The translations under genes and the position numbers were made by a program. From positions 62,001-126,000 of the forward strand of contig CBFIHP010000015.1 in assembly GCA_965662355.1 (NCBI GenBank): DNA of 64,000 nt, in the 5' to 3' direction. The stretch is from GCA-2683825 sp965662355. GTDB lineage: Bacteria > Planctomycetota > UBA1135 > GCA-002686595. Below are positions 8,319 through 17,769 of the stretch, piece after piece. Numbering within the stretch: position 1 is the stretch's first letter; every line of letters begins with the position of its first letter. The notes beneath the pieces are model-generated. The model saw nothing but the letters and a program-made list of their open reading frames with translations, was not told the origin of the DNA and searched no databases.

Positions 8319-11300
8319 TTATCGGTTCTCGGGAGTCTTCGTCCCCGAGACTTGCGGTGGGGTCGTCGTCGATCCGGTGCGCCTGCGGCCGGACACCAGA
8401 CTCGATGCGACCGTGATGTGTCCCACTTTGATCTCGCTGTCGTAACCATGAGGGCCTTCGACCACAAGCGCAACCGTGTAGGTGCCGGCGGCCGCGTACG
8501 TATGGCCCGGGTTCTGGAGCGTCGAGCCGTTCCCGTCTCCGAAATTCCAGGTCCAGCTCGTGATCGAGCCGGTGCTCGCATCGCTGAAGCTAACCGCCAA
8601 AGGCGCCGTGCCGCTCACGGGCGTTGCGCTGAAGTCCGCCGCAGGTGCGGGGACCTGCGGGGCGTAGCCCACGACCAGGTCCGCCGCGTTGCAGAACTGG
8701 GCGTTCATTCCGTTGACGAACACCATGCCCTGCGTGGACGCTGTGCGACCCACCAGCGCCGGATTGTTGGGCAACGGGAAGGTGTGTATGTCAACGCCGC
8801 CGGAGGAGATCTGGATGCTGTCGAACAGGAAGTTTGAGCCCGGGTCGATCAGGAGTTGGCCGTAGATCGTGTTGATCGGACTGATCGGTTCCGAACGACT
8901 GAAGACGACCGTGACGAGCGCTCCGGGGATAACCGATGAATCCACGCCCGCCGTCCAGGTGGTCCCGAAGACCGGTGGCAGCGCCGTATAGCACGGTGGG
9001 TTGACCCCGGAACCGTTGCGGTACGTGCTGGTCGCCGGCGGGTTGACCACGATGTGGTCCGTCTTGATCTCCGTATCCGCCCCCCCCGGTCCGTTCGCGA
9101 CCAGCGTTACCGTATAGGTCCCTGACGTCGCGTAGGTGTTCGTGGGGTTCTGGAGCGTCGAGGTGTTCGTGTCGCCGAAGTTCCAGCTCCACGCGCTTGC
9201 CGAAGGTGTCGTCGCATCGGTGAAAGTGACGCTCAAGGGCGCTGTCCCGCTCGTCGGCGAGGCGCTGAAGTCCGCCACCGTCGCGGCGATGACGGTGATG
9301 TAGTCGAGCTTCGTGTTGGTGTTGGAACCGCCCGGGCCTGTTGCGGTCAGGCTGACGGTATAGGTTCCGGCTACAGCGTAAGTGTGGATCGGATTCTGAA
9401 GAGCGGACGTCCCGGCATCGCCGAATGTCCATGCCCAGCCCGTCACCGCGCCGGTCGAGAGATCGATGAAGGCGACGCTGAGCGGCGCTACGCCGCTGGT
9501 CGGAGTACCGGAGAACTCGGCCACGGGTGCCGGCTCGATGGCGGTGATGTAGCCGAGCTTCGTGTTGGTGTTGGAGCCACCCGGACCGGTGGCCGTCAGG
9601 CTAACGGTGTAGGTTCCGGCAGCGGCGTAAGTGTGGCTCGGGTTCTGAAGAGCGGAAGTCCCGGCATCGCCGAAGGTCCATGCCCAACCCGTGATCGCAC
9701 CGCTCGAGAGATCGCTGAAGGCCACACTGAGCGGTGCAAGACCACTGGTCGGAGTCCCGGAGAACTCCGCGACGGGTGCCGGTTCAACGGCGCTGATGTA
9801 GCCAAGCTTCGTGTTGGTGTCGATTCCGCCGGGGCCGGTCACGTTGAGCGTCACCGTGTAAGTGCCTGCCGCGGTGTAGGTGTGGTTCGGATTCTGAAGT
9901 GCGGATGTCCCGGTATCACCGAAGGTCCAGGCCCAGTTCGTCACGATGCCGGTCGAGAGATCGCTGAAGGCCACGCTGAGCGGCGCCACGCCGCTGGTCG
10001 GAGTCCCGGAGAACTCGGCGACGGGTGCCGGCTCGACGGCGGTGATGTAGCCGATCTTCGTGTTGGTGTTGGAACCACCCGGACCGCTTGCGGTCAGGGA
10101 CACCGTGAACGTGCCCGCCGCCACATAGGTATGGGAGGGGTTTTGCACGCTGGATGTTGCGGAGTCGCCGAAGGTCCATGCCCAACCCGTGATGGCGCCG
10201 GTCGAGAGATCGGTGAAGGCTACGCTGAGTGGAGCGAAGCCGCTGGTCGGCGTACCGGAGAACTCGGCCACGGGTGCCGGTTCAATGGCGGTGATGTAGC
10301 CAAGCTTCGTGTTGGTGTTGGAACCACCCGGACCGGTGGCCGTCAGGCTAACGGTGTAGGTTCCGGCTGCAGCGTAAGTGTGGATCGGGTTCTGGGCCGA
10401 AGAGGTCCCGGCATCGCCGAAGGTCCATGCCCAGCCTGTGATCGCTCCGGTCGAGAGATCGTTGAAGGCGACACTGAGCGGGGACAAGCCACTGGTCGGC
10501 GTCCCGGAGAACTCCGCCACGGGTGCCGGTTCAATGGCGGTGATGTAGCCGAGCTTCGTGTTGGTGTTGGAACCACCCGGACCGGTGGCCGTCAGGCTAA
10601 CGGTGTAGGTTCCGGCTGCAGCGTAAGTGTGGCTCGGGTTCTGGGCCGAAGACGTTCCGGCATCGCCGAAACTCCATGCCCAGCCTGTGATCGCTCCGGT
10701 CGAGAGATCGTTGAAGGCGACACTGAGCGGGGACAAGCCACTGGTCGGAGTACCGGAGAACTCCGCGACAGGCGCCGGTTCAATGGCGGTGATGTAGCCA
10801 AGCTTCGTGTTGGTGTTGGAACCACCCGGACCGGTGGCCGTCAGGCTAACGGTGTAGGTGCCGGCTGCAGCGTAAGTGTGACTGGGATTTTGAAGAGCGG
10901 AAGTCCCGCTGTCACCGAAGGTCCATGCCCAGCCCGTGACGGCTCCGGTCGAGAGATCGGTGAAGGCGACACTGAGCGGGGCAAGGCCACTGGTCGGCGT
11001 GCCGGAGAACTCGGCCACGGGCGCAGCCACCGTGCCCGTGAAGCGGAAGTTGTCGACGTAGCCCTTCGAAGGCTGGATGTTGTCGGCGCCGTTGCCGACC
11101 TGGGCCGTGATCGTGAAGAGCGTCGTCGTGGTGGAGGATGGGAAAAGCACGGCCAGGTCGGCGGCGACCGTCTCGACCGGGGTCATGGCAAAGCCGTACT
11201 TCAGGGAGGTTGCCGGCGCGGGTGAGAACGTGTCCTTGTAGTAGAGGTTGACCGTGGTCGATCCGTCCGTGACGTCGACGCTCATCCAGTCGTTGAAGGT

Positions 11301-14264
11301 GGTCTGGTTCGCGTTTTCGTTGCGTAGGAACGCGGCTTCAAATTCCACCTGGGCCATCCCGGCGGGATACGTGAAGCCCTGGGAAATTCCCGCGCCGCCG
11401 ACCGGCGGGCTCGTGACGCCGCCGGGGGTCGAAGGCGGAGTGGCGCCGTTCGTGCTGTCGGCGGCGACCTCGCACCAGTTCGAGCCGTGGCTGGGCATGC
11501 CGTTGTCGCTGGCGGTGCCGGCGGGGTTGATCACATGTCCTGTGCCGAATATGACCGACCAAGGCGTCGCCGGCGCCGTTGCGGGCGTTTGCAATTCGAA
11601 GCTGTTGTCCGAGAGGCCCGGCGGCGGCGGAGCGGTCGCCGTGATAAACCCGAGCTTGGTGTTCGTGTCCGGCCCGTCAGGGCCGTCGACCGTCAGTGAG
11701 ACGTCGTACGTTCCGACCGCGCTGTAGACGTGCGTCGGCGACTGCAGCGTGGACGTGGCGCTGTCACCGAAGGTCCACGCCCAGCTCGTGATGTTGCCGG
11801 TCGAAAAATCCGTGAAGGCCACCGAAAGGGGGGCGAGGCCGGTGGTCGGCGTGGCGCCGAACTGCGCGTTCGGTCCGGTGCCCTGGGTGCCGTTGTAGAT
11901 GAAGAGAGCGAAGTCCTGGTCCGTCCCGTCGCCGTTGCCGGGAACGCCGTCGCCGCTGATGTTGGTGCCGTTCACCGTGACCGTGAAGCCCCCGGAGACG
12001 CCGGCGGGCAAGAACACGGATTCGGTGTTGTTGCGAAAATCCGGAGAACCACCGGGCACCGAGTTCGCTGCCAGGAAGGTGTTGCCGAGGAATGTCGAGC
12101 CACCGACGTTTACCGTCAGGTCGAGATCGTTGACGTAGGGGGCACCGGTGGTGGGGCCGGGTGCGTCGGTCCAGACCAGGGTGACGCGGAAGGGCGCCGA
12201 GATGTCCGCCACGTTGCCGCCGACGGCGAAGCTGGAACCGCTCGCGCCCAAGAGCTGGCTTTGGTCGACGATGATCTTGGGCACCGCGTCGAAGGAGCGC
12301 TGGAGATACATGCGCCCCATTCCCTGTGAGTTGCTCGGCAGCGTGTCGTTCGCGCCGCTGCCCGTCATGTAGTCTGCGGCGTTGACCAACGTCGCTTTGG
12401 TCAGGGCCGGGCTAGGCGCCGGCATCGATTGGTTCAGGTACCACTGGTAGACGAGGGCCGCACCTCCGGCGACCGCAGGGGTCGAATGGCTTGTGCCGCT
12501 CGACCAGCCGTAAAGGGTGGAACCGAGCGGAAAGAAGGCGTCGCAAACGGACGTGCCTCCGTAATTGCTTTGCGGAACACCGGCTTGAATGTGCGTGCCC
12601 GGTGCGACGATCTCGGGTTTCCAGCGCCCGTCCCCACCGCCGCTGTTGATCGGGCCGCGGCTCGAGAACGAAGCCATGTCATTGGCGCTATTCGCCCCGG
12701 CATTCGTCACGCCGCAACCGTCGGTTCCGGTTTGACGATCGTTTTCCGATGCGCCGATCGTGAGGATGTTCTTGGCCGTTCCGGGAGTCGAGATCGTGTT
12801 CGATCCGGCACCGTCGTTGCCGGCGGCGAAGAGGACGAGGTATTCCTGGTTGCCCGCCGTACCGCCCTGCACGTCGCGCGTGAGGAAGTCGTACTGCTGG
12901 GAGCTTGAATCGTAGTCGGGGATCGGTGCGCCACCGCCGGTCTGGAAAGACCACGAGTTGGAACTGATGCGTGCGCCCGAACCGTAGGCCGACGACTCGT
13001 AGCTGGTTGGATTCAAACCGCCCGGACCAAAGATGGCCGTCGACCCTACGTGGGCCCAAGGCGCGATACCCAGGCCGTAGTTGTAGCCGGCCCCGTCTTC
13101 GACGGTGGCGCCTGTCGCGGAGTTGATCCCTGCGACGATGTGAGCGTTCAGGAAACCGTGACCCCCTTGAAGGCCGGTCTGGCCCGTGGGGTTCAGCACG
13201 AAGTCGATACGTCCACTGGCCAGATCGGGGTGACCGGTCAGCGAGGTGGCGTCGTCGACCACGTTGACCGAAAACGTCCCGAACTGCGAGGAGTTGAAGC
13301 CCTGGGTTCCCAGCCAGGTGAGATAGCCCGGTGCCGAAGGGGAGTTCCCGGTGAGATTGCCGGCGCTGATCTGCCCCTGGCGTTCATCCAGACGCTTGCG
13401 GATGCCGCGCTCTTCCACGGCGAAGACCATCTTGCGCGCGGCGATTTGCGGGATTCGCAGGGGATCGACGATAAGCCGTGCGTTGATGTAGGGCCCGACA
13501 CGCGAGTGGCCATCCCAGTGGGTTGCGAGCGCCTTCAGTTGTTCGAGCTCGTTGCGAATGCCCAGACCGTCCACCAGCTGGACGGTGACCCTGAGTTCGG
13601 TGCCCACTTCCTCCCGCCAGGCTCTGCGAATACGGGGCGTCATGCGGAAGGCCGGCTCGTACACGCCGACGTACTGAATCTCCTCGCGTATCCGAGCCAA
13701 GGCCTCCAGTCCGGCCGTATTCTCCGGAGCGACGCGTGCGATATAGGCGTTCCATCGAATCGGTTGGAAGCACTCGGCGCCGATCGCTTCGACCTCCTCC
13801 AGCCACTCGTCGAGGACCGGGCCGATGAATTGCACGATGTACAGCCCGGCGTCGGGATCCAGCGAGGGTGCGTCGGGCGCTGCGGTGCGTTCGAGCGGAT
13901 CGAGCTTCCAGAGCAGTTCCCGGGGATGCGTCGTATCGAGAGGCATCCCGTCGAAAAGCACATGGTTTTGATCGTCGCGAATTCTGAGTCCGGAAGCGAT
14001 CAACGCGTCACGCCCACCCGCGAGACGCTCGTCGACCAGGGCCATGACCCGCGCGCCGTACCTGAGCTCTATGCGAATCGCTCCACGCGCTCGTAGCAAC
14101 CGCAGCTGGGCCGCATCTTCGGCGTCGAAATAGACCCTGTGGAATTCGCCCCGTCCAAACCAGCCCTCCGGCCTGGTCTCGTCGAGGGAGTTCTGCAGCG
14201 GTCGCAGGTTTCCGACGGTTATGAGAGAGAGGAGTAGAACGAGAAGGCGTGTGAAGACGGACAT
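8319..14264 (-). CDS. giant secreted S8 subtilase with ten PKD domains
   Basis: The 1981-residue product has a short signal peptide (MSVFTRLLVLLLSLITVG) from ATG 14264. A propeptide-like region is followed by a subtilase domain: Asp in VNVVDDATS, His in GGHGFLNAHIVAG, oxyanion Asn in AAGNDG and the nucleophile in SSGTSHSTPAVAGG. The Ser loop GTSHSTP and the extended His motif point to a KP-43/kumamolisin-like branch rather than classical subtilisin. A beta domain typical of that branch follows (VTLVWTDAPG, NDLDLTV), then PKD 1, a lectin-like domain, eight PKD domains, the shared C-terminal module and a last PKD. PKD domains usually bind polysaccharide or protein surfaces. Extracellular proteolysis of particulate protein is the likely role. 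Confidence 0.9.
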   Translation of the reverse strand: MSVFTRLLVLLLSLITVGNLRPLQNSLDETRPEGWFGRGEFHRVYFDAEDAAQLRLLRARGAIRIELRYGARVMALVDERLAGGRDALIASGLRIRDDQNHVLFDGMPLDTTHPRELLWKLDPLERTAAPDAPSLDPDAGLYIVQFIGPVLDEWLEEVEAIGAECFQPIRWNAYIARVAPENTAGLEALARIREEIQYVGVYEPAFRMTPRIRRAWREEVGTELRVTVQLVDGLGIRNELEQLKALATHWDGHSRVGPYINARLIVDPLRIPQIAARKMVFAVEERGIRKRLDERQGQISAGNLTGNSPSAPGYLTWLGTQGFNSSQFGTFSVNVVDDATSLTGHPDLASGRIDFVLNPTGQTGLQGGHGFLNAHIVAGINSATGATVEDGAGYNYGLGIAPWAHVGSTAIFGPGGLNPTSYESSAYGSGARISSNSWSFQTGGGAPIPDYDSSSQQYDFLTRDVQGGTAGNQEYLVLFAAGNDGAGSNTISTPGTAKNILTIGASENDRQTGTDGCGVTNAGANSANDMASFSSRGPINSGGGDGRWKPEIVAPGTHIQAGVPQSNYGGTSVCDAFFPLGSTLYGWSSGTSHSTPAVAGGAALVYQWYLNQSMPAPSPALTKATLVNAADYMTGSGANDTLPSNSQGMGRMYLQRSFDAVPKIIVDQSQLLGASGSSFAVGGNVADISAPFRVTLVWTDAPGPTTGAPYVNDLDLTVNVGGSTFLGNTFLAANSVPGGSPDFRNNTESVFLPAGVSGGFTVTVNGTNISGDGVPGNGDGTDQDFALFIYNGTQGTGPNAQFGATPTTGLAPLSVAFTDFSTGNITSWAWTFGDSATSTLQSPTHVYSAVGTYDVSLTVDGPDGPDTNTKLGFITATAPPPPGLSDNSFELQTPATAPATPWSVIFGTGHVINPAGTASDNGMPSHGSNWCEVAADSTNGATPPSTPGGVTSPPVGGAGISQGFTYPAGMAQVEFEAAFLRNENANQTTFNDWMSVDVTDGSTTVNLYYKDTFSPAPATSLKYGFAMTPVETVAADLAVLFPSSTTTTLFTITAQVGNGADNIQPSKGYVDNFRFTGTVAAPVAEFSGTPTSGLAPLSVAFTDLSTGAVTGWAWTFGDSGTSALQNPSHTYAAAGTYTVSLTATGPGGSNTNTKLGYITAIEPAPVAEFSGTPTSGLSPLSVAFNDLSTGAITGWAWSFGDAGTSSAQNPSHTYAAAGTYTVSLTATGPGGSNTNTKLGYITAIEPAPVAEFSGTPTSGLSPLSVAFNDLSTGAITGWAWTFGDAGTSSAQNPIHTYAAAGTYTVSLTATGPGGSNTNTKLGYITAIEPAPVAEFSGTPTSGFAPLSVAFTDLSTGAITGWAWTFGDSATSSVQNPSHTYVAAGTFTVSLTASGPGGSNTNTKIGYITAVEPAPVAEFSGTPTSGVAPLSVAFSDLSTGIVTNWAWTFGDTGTSALQNPNHTYTAAGTYTVTLNVTGPGGIDTNTKLGYISAVEPAPVAEFSGTPTSGLAPLSVAFSDLSSGAITGWAWTFGDAGTSALQNPSHTYAAAGTYTVSLTATGPGGSNTNTKLGYITAIEPAPVAEFSGTPTSGVAPLSVAFIDLSTGAVTGWAWTFGDAGTSALQNPIHTYAVAGTYTVSLTATGPGGSNTNTKLDYITVIAATVADFSASPTSGTAPLSVTFTDATTPSASAWSWNFGDTNTSTLQNPTNTYATSGTYTVTLVANGPGGADTEIKTDHIVVNPPATSTYRNGSGVNPPCYTALPPVFGTTWTAGVDSSVIPGALVTVVFSRSEPISPINTIYGQLLIDPGSNFLFDSIQISSGGVDIHTFPLPNNPALVGRTASTQGMVFVNGMNAQFCNAADLVVGYAPQVPAPAADFSATPVSGTAPLAVSFSDASTGSITSWTWNFGDGNGSTLQNPGHTYAAAGTYTVALVVEGPHGYDSEIKVGHITVASSLVSGRRRTGSTTTPPQVSGTKTPENR
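9284..11027 (-). repeat. seven tandem PKD-coding repeats of 249 bp
   Basis: Seven copies of an 83-residue unit (begins APVAEFSGTPTSG, core WAWTFGDAGTS, ends NTKLGYITAIEP) follow each other in phase with a 249-base period. Several neighbouring copies are nearly identical at nucleotide level, which implies recent duplication or gene conversion. More divergent PKD units flank the array. Confidence 0.9.
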
Positions 14265-14779
14265 GGTGCAAGAAACGTCCTACAAGCGCTCCACGCCGGA
14301 CATACAAGCATCCACCGGCGTCGGAACACAGGGGGGGTAGGGAGCAGACCCATGCTAACCCGCATGTTGAAATCCCACCTGGAGTGAGTCCTTGGCATCG
14401 CCCAGACGGGCAGGAGAGGGCATATCAGGGGCGTTGAGAGCTCCCCGACACGGAAAGGAAGCCAAGCAGGCCCCGCACCAGGCCCACTTCCCGATCCCCT
14501 CCCTGGGCACGCTGTTGCTCGACCCCGCGACCACGGTGATGGAAGCCTCCGGCACGCTCGACGCGCGGGGCCGGGCGAGCTTCGAGGTCGCGATTCCTCC
14601 CCTACCGGGCCTGATCGGAACGACGCGCTATTGGCAGGCGATCGTCGACGGCGCTCCGCATTACACGAACCGCGAAACGACGACGTTGACCAGCCTCTAG
14701 GCGGTGATCGGTGGAGGAGTGCTGCCGGCGTGTGACCACGCCGTCGCGGCGTCTTTGACGCTAGCGGCGGGGCGCTGGT
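14265..14779. other. intergenic stretch with a stranded domain fragment
   Basis: This gap between two minus-strand protease genes holds a plus-strand C-terminal module fragment (14494-14700). The rest shows no gene or clear signal. Confidence 0.5.
14494..14700 (+). pseudogene. orphan C-terminal fragment of a secreted-protein module
   Basis: The frame ending at 14700 reads SLGTLLLDPATTVM, then GRASFEVAIPPLPGL, then YWQAIVDG and ends TNRETTTLTSL. This is the strand pattern and ending of the C-terminal beta modules found on secreted proteins nearby. The preceding residues (from a possible ATG at 14392) look like noise and lack a signal peptide, so the body of the gene has been lost. It is on the opposite strand to both neighbours. 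I read it as the 3' remnant of a deleted gene. Confidence 0.55.
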
Positions 14780-16063
14780 CTAGTTTCCGACGATGCAGTC
14801 GAGCGCGTTGGTCAGTCTGATCTGCACGCCGGCGATCAGGGAGGCTGCCTGGACGCAAAACGAAACGCCGAGCAGGCCGGCGTCGTTCGGCACCGCGAGC
14901 GCGAAGGGCGTCCCCGGCGAGAGGTTCGCGGTGAGCAAGGGGAAAGGGGGCAGGCAGAGCAACGTGCCCGTGGGTCCGAGGGCGAGTTCCGTCGGTCCGA
15001 ACGAGAGGAGCAGGTAGTCGGCGATGGCCCCCGGTTCGAAGGTGGTGTGATCGACCACCGGGTCCCACAGCTCTCCGGCGAGCGGAGGCGAGCTCACGCC
15101 CGGGAGCAAGGCATTGGGATTGGGTGGAGTCCCGAGGCGCACGACCTCCTGCGCCGCCACCGTCACGAAGAGATCGGGCCGCCAGTTCGGCAGCGTGCAG
15201 CGCATGCGGTTGACCTGCTCGGGCGTGAACTCCCACAGGCAGGGGTCGTCCGTGTAGTCCATGTAGTTGTGGATCGGATCCGCATTGCCGCACGAGCTCT
15301 TGAACATCGGGCAGCCCAGCGTCGCCGTGGATTCACCGTTCGTGTCGCAGATCAGGTCGCCGGTCGAGTAGCAATTCGCGGCCGAGCCGCAGCCGCCGCA
15401 GAACGTGTGGTAGAGGCCGAGGTAGTGGCCGACCTCGTGCGTGGCCGTGCGTCCCATGTTCAGTGGCCAGCCGGGCGTTGGATCGCGTCCGACGGCTTCC
15501 CACCAGAGCACGACCCGGTCGTTCGCCTGTCCGGCGATGCCCTGTGATGGGAATCCGGAGACGTAGCCGTAGCAGCAGGGAACTGCGTTGGTGTAGACGT
15601 TCAGGTAGCGGTTCGTGTCCCACGCGAGGGAGTTCCAGTAGTTGCCCGAGTCCTGGAACCAGTTGTTGTTCGTCGAGTAGGTGATGCCGGTCGTGGGGCT
15701 CCCTCCGGGATCGGTGGTCGCCAGGTGGAAGCGGATCTTTCCGTTCGTCCCCGGCGCGCCCGGCGAGCCGGCGATGGCCTGGAAGTCCTCGTTCAGGATG
15801 TCGATCTGGTCCTGGATCGTCGCGGGGCTGAGGAAGCCGTCGCCCGAGGTGTTTTCAATCACGTGGAAGACCACGGGGACGTCGTAGAAGAACGACGGCT
15901 CGTACTCGGGCTGCGGCGCGTTCGTGAAGTAGCCGCAGTCGGCGGGATCGGACGTGAACACACCGGCCTTGGGTTCCGGGGTGCCGCAGCGCTCCCTCTG
16001 GGCGAAGGTGGGAAGCGTGACGAGGATCAGCGACAGGAGGGTTGCGAGGTGTGTCGGCATCAT
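14780..16063 (-). CDS. secreted M43-type (pappalysin-like) zinc metalloprotease
   Basis: ATG 16063 opens a signal peptide (MMPTHLATLLSLILVTLPTFAQ); the frame is open further upstream to 16129 but those residues would precede the signal. The zinc motif HEVGHYLGLYH is at residues 209-219, with a cysteine-rich loop after it and NYMDYTDD plus FTPEQVNRM as the Met-turn region, as in pappalysin/cytophagalysin proteins. Residues about 310-427 are the shared C-terminal module, here in a clear form: PPNPNALLPG, LLCLPP, then LTNALDCIVGN. Family members are secreted endopeptidases. It stands alone, with a stranded copy of a related C-terminal module just downstream on the other strand. Confidence 0.85.
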   Translation of the reverse strand: MMPTHLATLLSLILVTLPTFAQRERCGTPEPKAGVFTSDPADCGYFTNAPQPEYEPSFFYDVPVVFHVIENTSGDGFLSPATIQDQIDILNEDFQAIAGSPGAPGTNGKIRFHLATTDPGGSPTTGITYSTNNNWFQDSGNYWNSLAWDTNRYLNVYTNAVPCCYGYVSGFPSQGIAGQANDRVVLWWEAVGRDPTPGWPLNMGRTATHEVGHYLGLYHTFCGGCGSAANCYSTGDLICDTNGESTATLGCPMFKSSCGNADPIHNYMDYTDDPCLWEFTPEQVNRMRCTLPNWRPDLFVTVAAQEVVRLGTPPNPNALLPGVSSPPLAGELWDPVVDHTTFEPGAIADYLLLSFGPTELALGPTGTLLCLPPFPLLTANLSPGTPFALAVPNDAGLLGVSFCVQAASLIAGVQIRLTNALDCIVGN

Positions 16064-16466
16064 GGGGTAGGCCGCTTCGGTTCGGGGGGGTGGTTGGATG
16101 GCGAGCGCCGTTTCACCCGGCGCCCGCACCAGAGGATACAGGGACGGCGGAGGATAGGTGGCCCGCTCATCAGATGCTGGGCCATACGCGGCGAACCAGC
16201 CCTCCAGCAGTTCAGAGCGGTCTACAACACGGCCAATCGTCGAATGGAAGGCCTGCCTCCCAACCCGAACATCTTATTCGGGACGTTGCAGCCGATCAGC
16301 GGAGCTCCTTCCAACCGCGCTTGCCCTTCTTTCCATGCTTCGCGGCCGCCCATTCGGTCTATGCACCACCGCCCAACAACGCCGCGCAGCGGCGTCCGCT
16401 ACCCAATGTATGGAGAGGGGATTTTCTTGCTCCGTGGCGGGGTGTGGCGGCCTGGAGGCCATGTGC
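16064..16466. other. divergent intergenic region
   Basis: About 400 bases separate the minus-strand metalloprotease start from the plus-strand porin promoter. The porin frame is open through it, but the residues show no signal peptide or domain, so I do not count it as coding. No repeat or hairpin was recognised. Confidence 0.5.
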
Positions 16467-16472
16467 TAGACT
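16465..16472 (+). promoter_or_regulatory. extended -10 element, leaderless start for the porin gene
   Basis: TAGACT (16467-16472) is preceded by TG in TGCTAGACT, an extended -10. It ends seven bases before GTG 16480, so the transcript would begin at or next to the start codon. No -35 was recognised. Confidence 0.5.
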
Positions 16473-16479
16473 CCCCGCC

Positions 16480-17769
16480 GTGATGCCGCAAATGTACCGG
16501 TTCGCAAGAGCGATTTTCATACTTTGGTTGTCTGCTTCCACGGCGAGTGGGCAAGCCGGTGGCCGGGGCGAGCCAACCCAGGGCGAACGCCTCCTAGAAC
16601 TCGAGAAGCTCAACCGCGACCTGGCTAGGCGCCTGGAGAAACTCGAAGGCGAAGAATCGGCAGGCTTCGGGGCCACGGACACGGAAGAAGAGGGTGCTGG
16701 TGAGTATCTCGACGACATCCCCTTCGGGATGCAGCTCGAATACGGCGATGTCGCCGCCACGGTTCAGATCTTCGGGGACGTGGGCTTCTCCTATACCAAT
16801 CCCGATTCCGCGGACCAGGGCAACTCCCTGTTCTCGCTCGGCTCCCTCAGCCTGCTACTCAACACCCAATTCGGGCCCAACCTGCGCATGCTTTCGGAAT
16901 CCGTGGTCGAGGTGGATTCGAATGACGATGGTCAGATCAGCCAAGAGCGGCTGTGGGTCATGTGGCAGTACGACGACAGCTTTTACGCCAAGCTAGGAAC
17001 AGAGCACTCCCCCCTGGCGCGCTACAACCAGCTCTATCACCACGGTCTATGGTTCGAGACCTCGGTGACCCGGCCCCAAGCCGTGCTCTTCGAAGGCGGC
17101 GGAATCCTCCCTCTACACCGCACGGGGTTGCAACTCGGCGGTCGCGTGGAAAACGATCTCGGGGGCTTCGAGTACTTCGGGTTCGTCTCCAACGGACGCG
17201 GGATCATGCCGACCGACAAGCAGCGCTCATCCGACGAAGACGATTCCAAGGCCTTGGACGCGGGCTTGGCCTTCGAGCCCATCTCGGATTTCGACCTGCG
17301 CTTCGGGGTTTCCGGTACTTACGATGAGATCCCCGACGATCCCAACTCGCTCGATCCTTTGCGCGCGCGTTCGATGCGCGAGGTCATTCTGGCGGGCCAT
17401 GCCGAATGGAATTCCGGCCCGCTCGAACTGCGCTGTGAGTACTTCCATATCGAACACGAAGCGCGCGCCACGGGTGAGGTCTTCACGAGCGATGCGGCCT
17501 ACGTGCAGGCTGAGTTCCCCCGCGAAAGCTGGACGCCCTATGTGCGCCTGGACTTCCTCGACATGAAAGAGGGGGATCCCTTCTACGCGCCCTTGGACCG
17601 GGATCTGGATGCCTGGGGACCGGCCGTGGGGTTTCGGCACGATCTGAGCCCCAACGTCGCGGTCAAACTCGAGGGTAGTTTCTTACGCCAGGATGAACGC
17701 GACGGTGGTGGTGGAATCACGACCGATGACGTCGTTTCTCTGGCCTTGCAGGTATCTTGGTGGCTGTGA
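16480..17769 (+). CDS. outer-membrane porin-like beta-barrel protein
   Basis: The start is GTG 16480 or ATG 16483; the frame is open far upstream but a signal peptide (FARAIFILWLSASTASGQA) begins only here. A short coiled coil (LLELEKLNRDLARRLEKLEG) follows, as in OprO/OprP-type porins, then alternating strands with aromatic girdle residues (VQIFGDVGFSYTN, DSFYAKLGTEHSPL, YGFVSNGRG-like segments) and a final strand SLALQVSWWL. It likely forms a channel in the outer membrane. The stop codon overlaps the start of the binding-protein gene (TGATG), so the two are translationally coupled. With a PstS-like partner, phosphate or another oxyanion is a reasonable but unproven substrate. Confidence 0.75.
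   Translation: MMPQMYRFARAIFILWLSASTASGQAGGRGEPTQGERLLELEKLNRDLARRLEKLEGEESAGFGATDTEEEGAGEYLDDIPFGMQLEYGDVAATVQIFGDVGFSYTNPDSADQGNSLFSLGSLSLLLNTQFGPNLRMLSESVVEVDSNDDGQISQERLWVMWQYDDSFYAKLGTEHSPLARYNQLYHHGLWFETSVTRPQAVLFEGGGILPLHRTGLQLGGRVENDLGGFEYFGFVSNGRGIMPTDKQRSSDEDDSKALDAGLAFEPISDFDLRFGVSGTYDEIPDDPNSLDPLRARSMREVILAGHAEWNSGPLELRCEYFHIEHEARATGEVFTSDAAYVQAEFPRESWTPYVRLDFLDMKEGDPFYAPLDRDLDAWGPAVGFRHDLSPNVAVKLEGSFLRQDERDGGGGITTDDVVSLALQVSWWL

Noticed and set aside
9384..11225. Plus-strand open frame of 613 codons with internal repeats
   Set aside because: It mirrors the PKD repeats on the minus strand; the repetition comes from the real gene.
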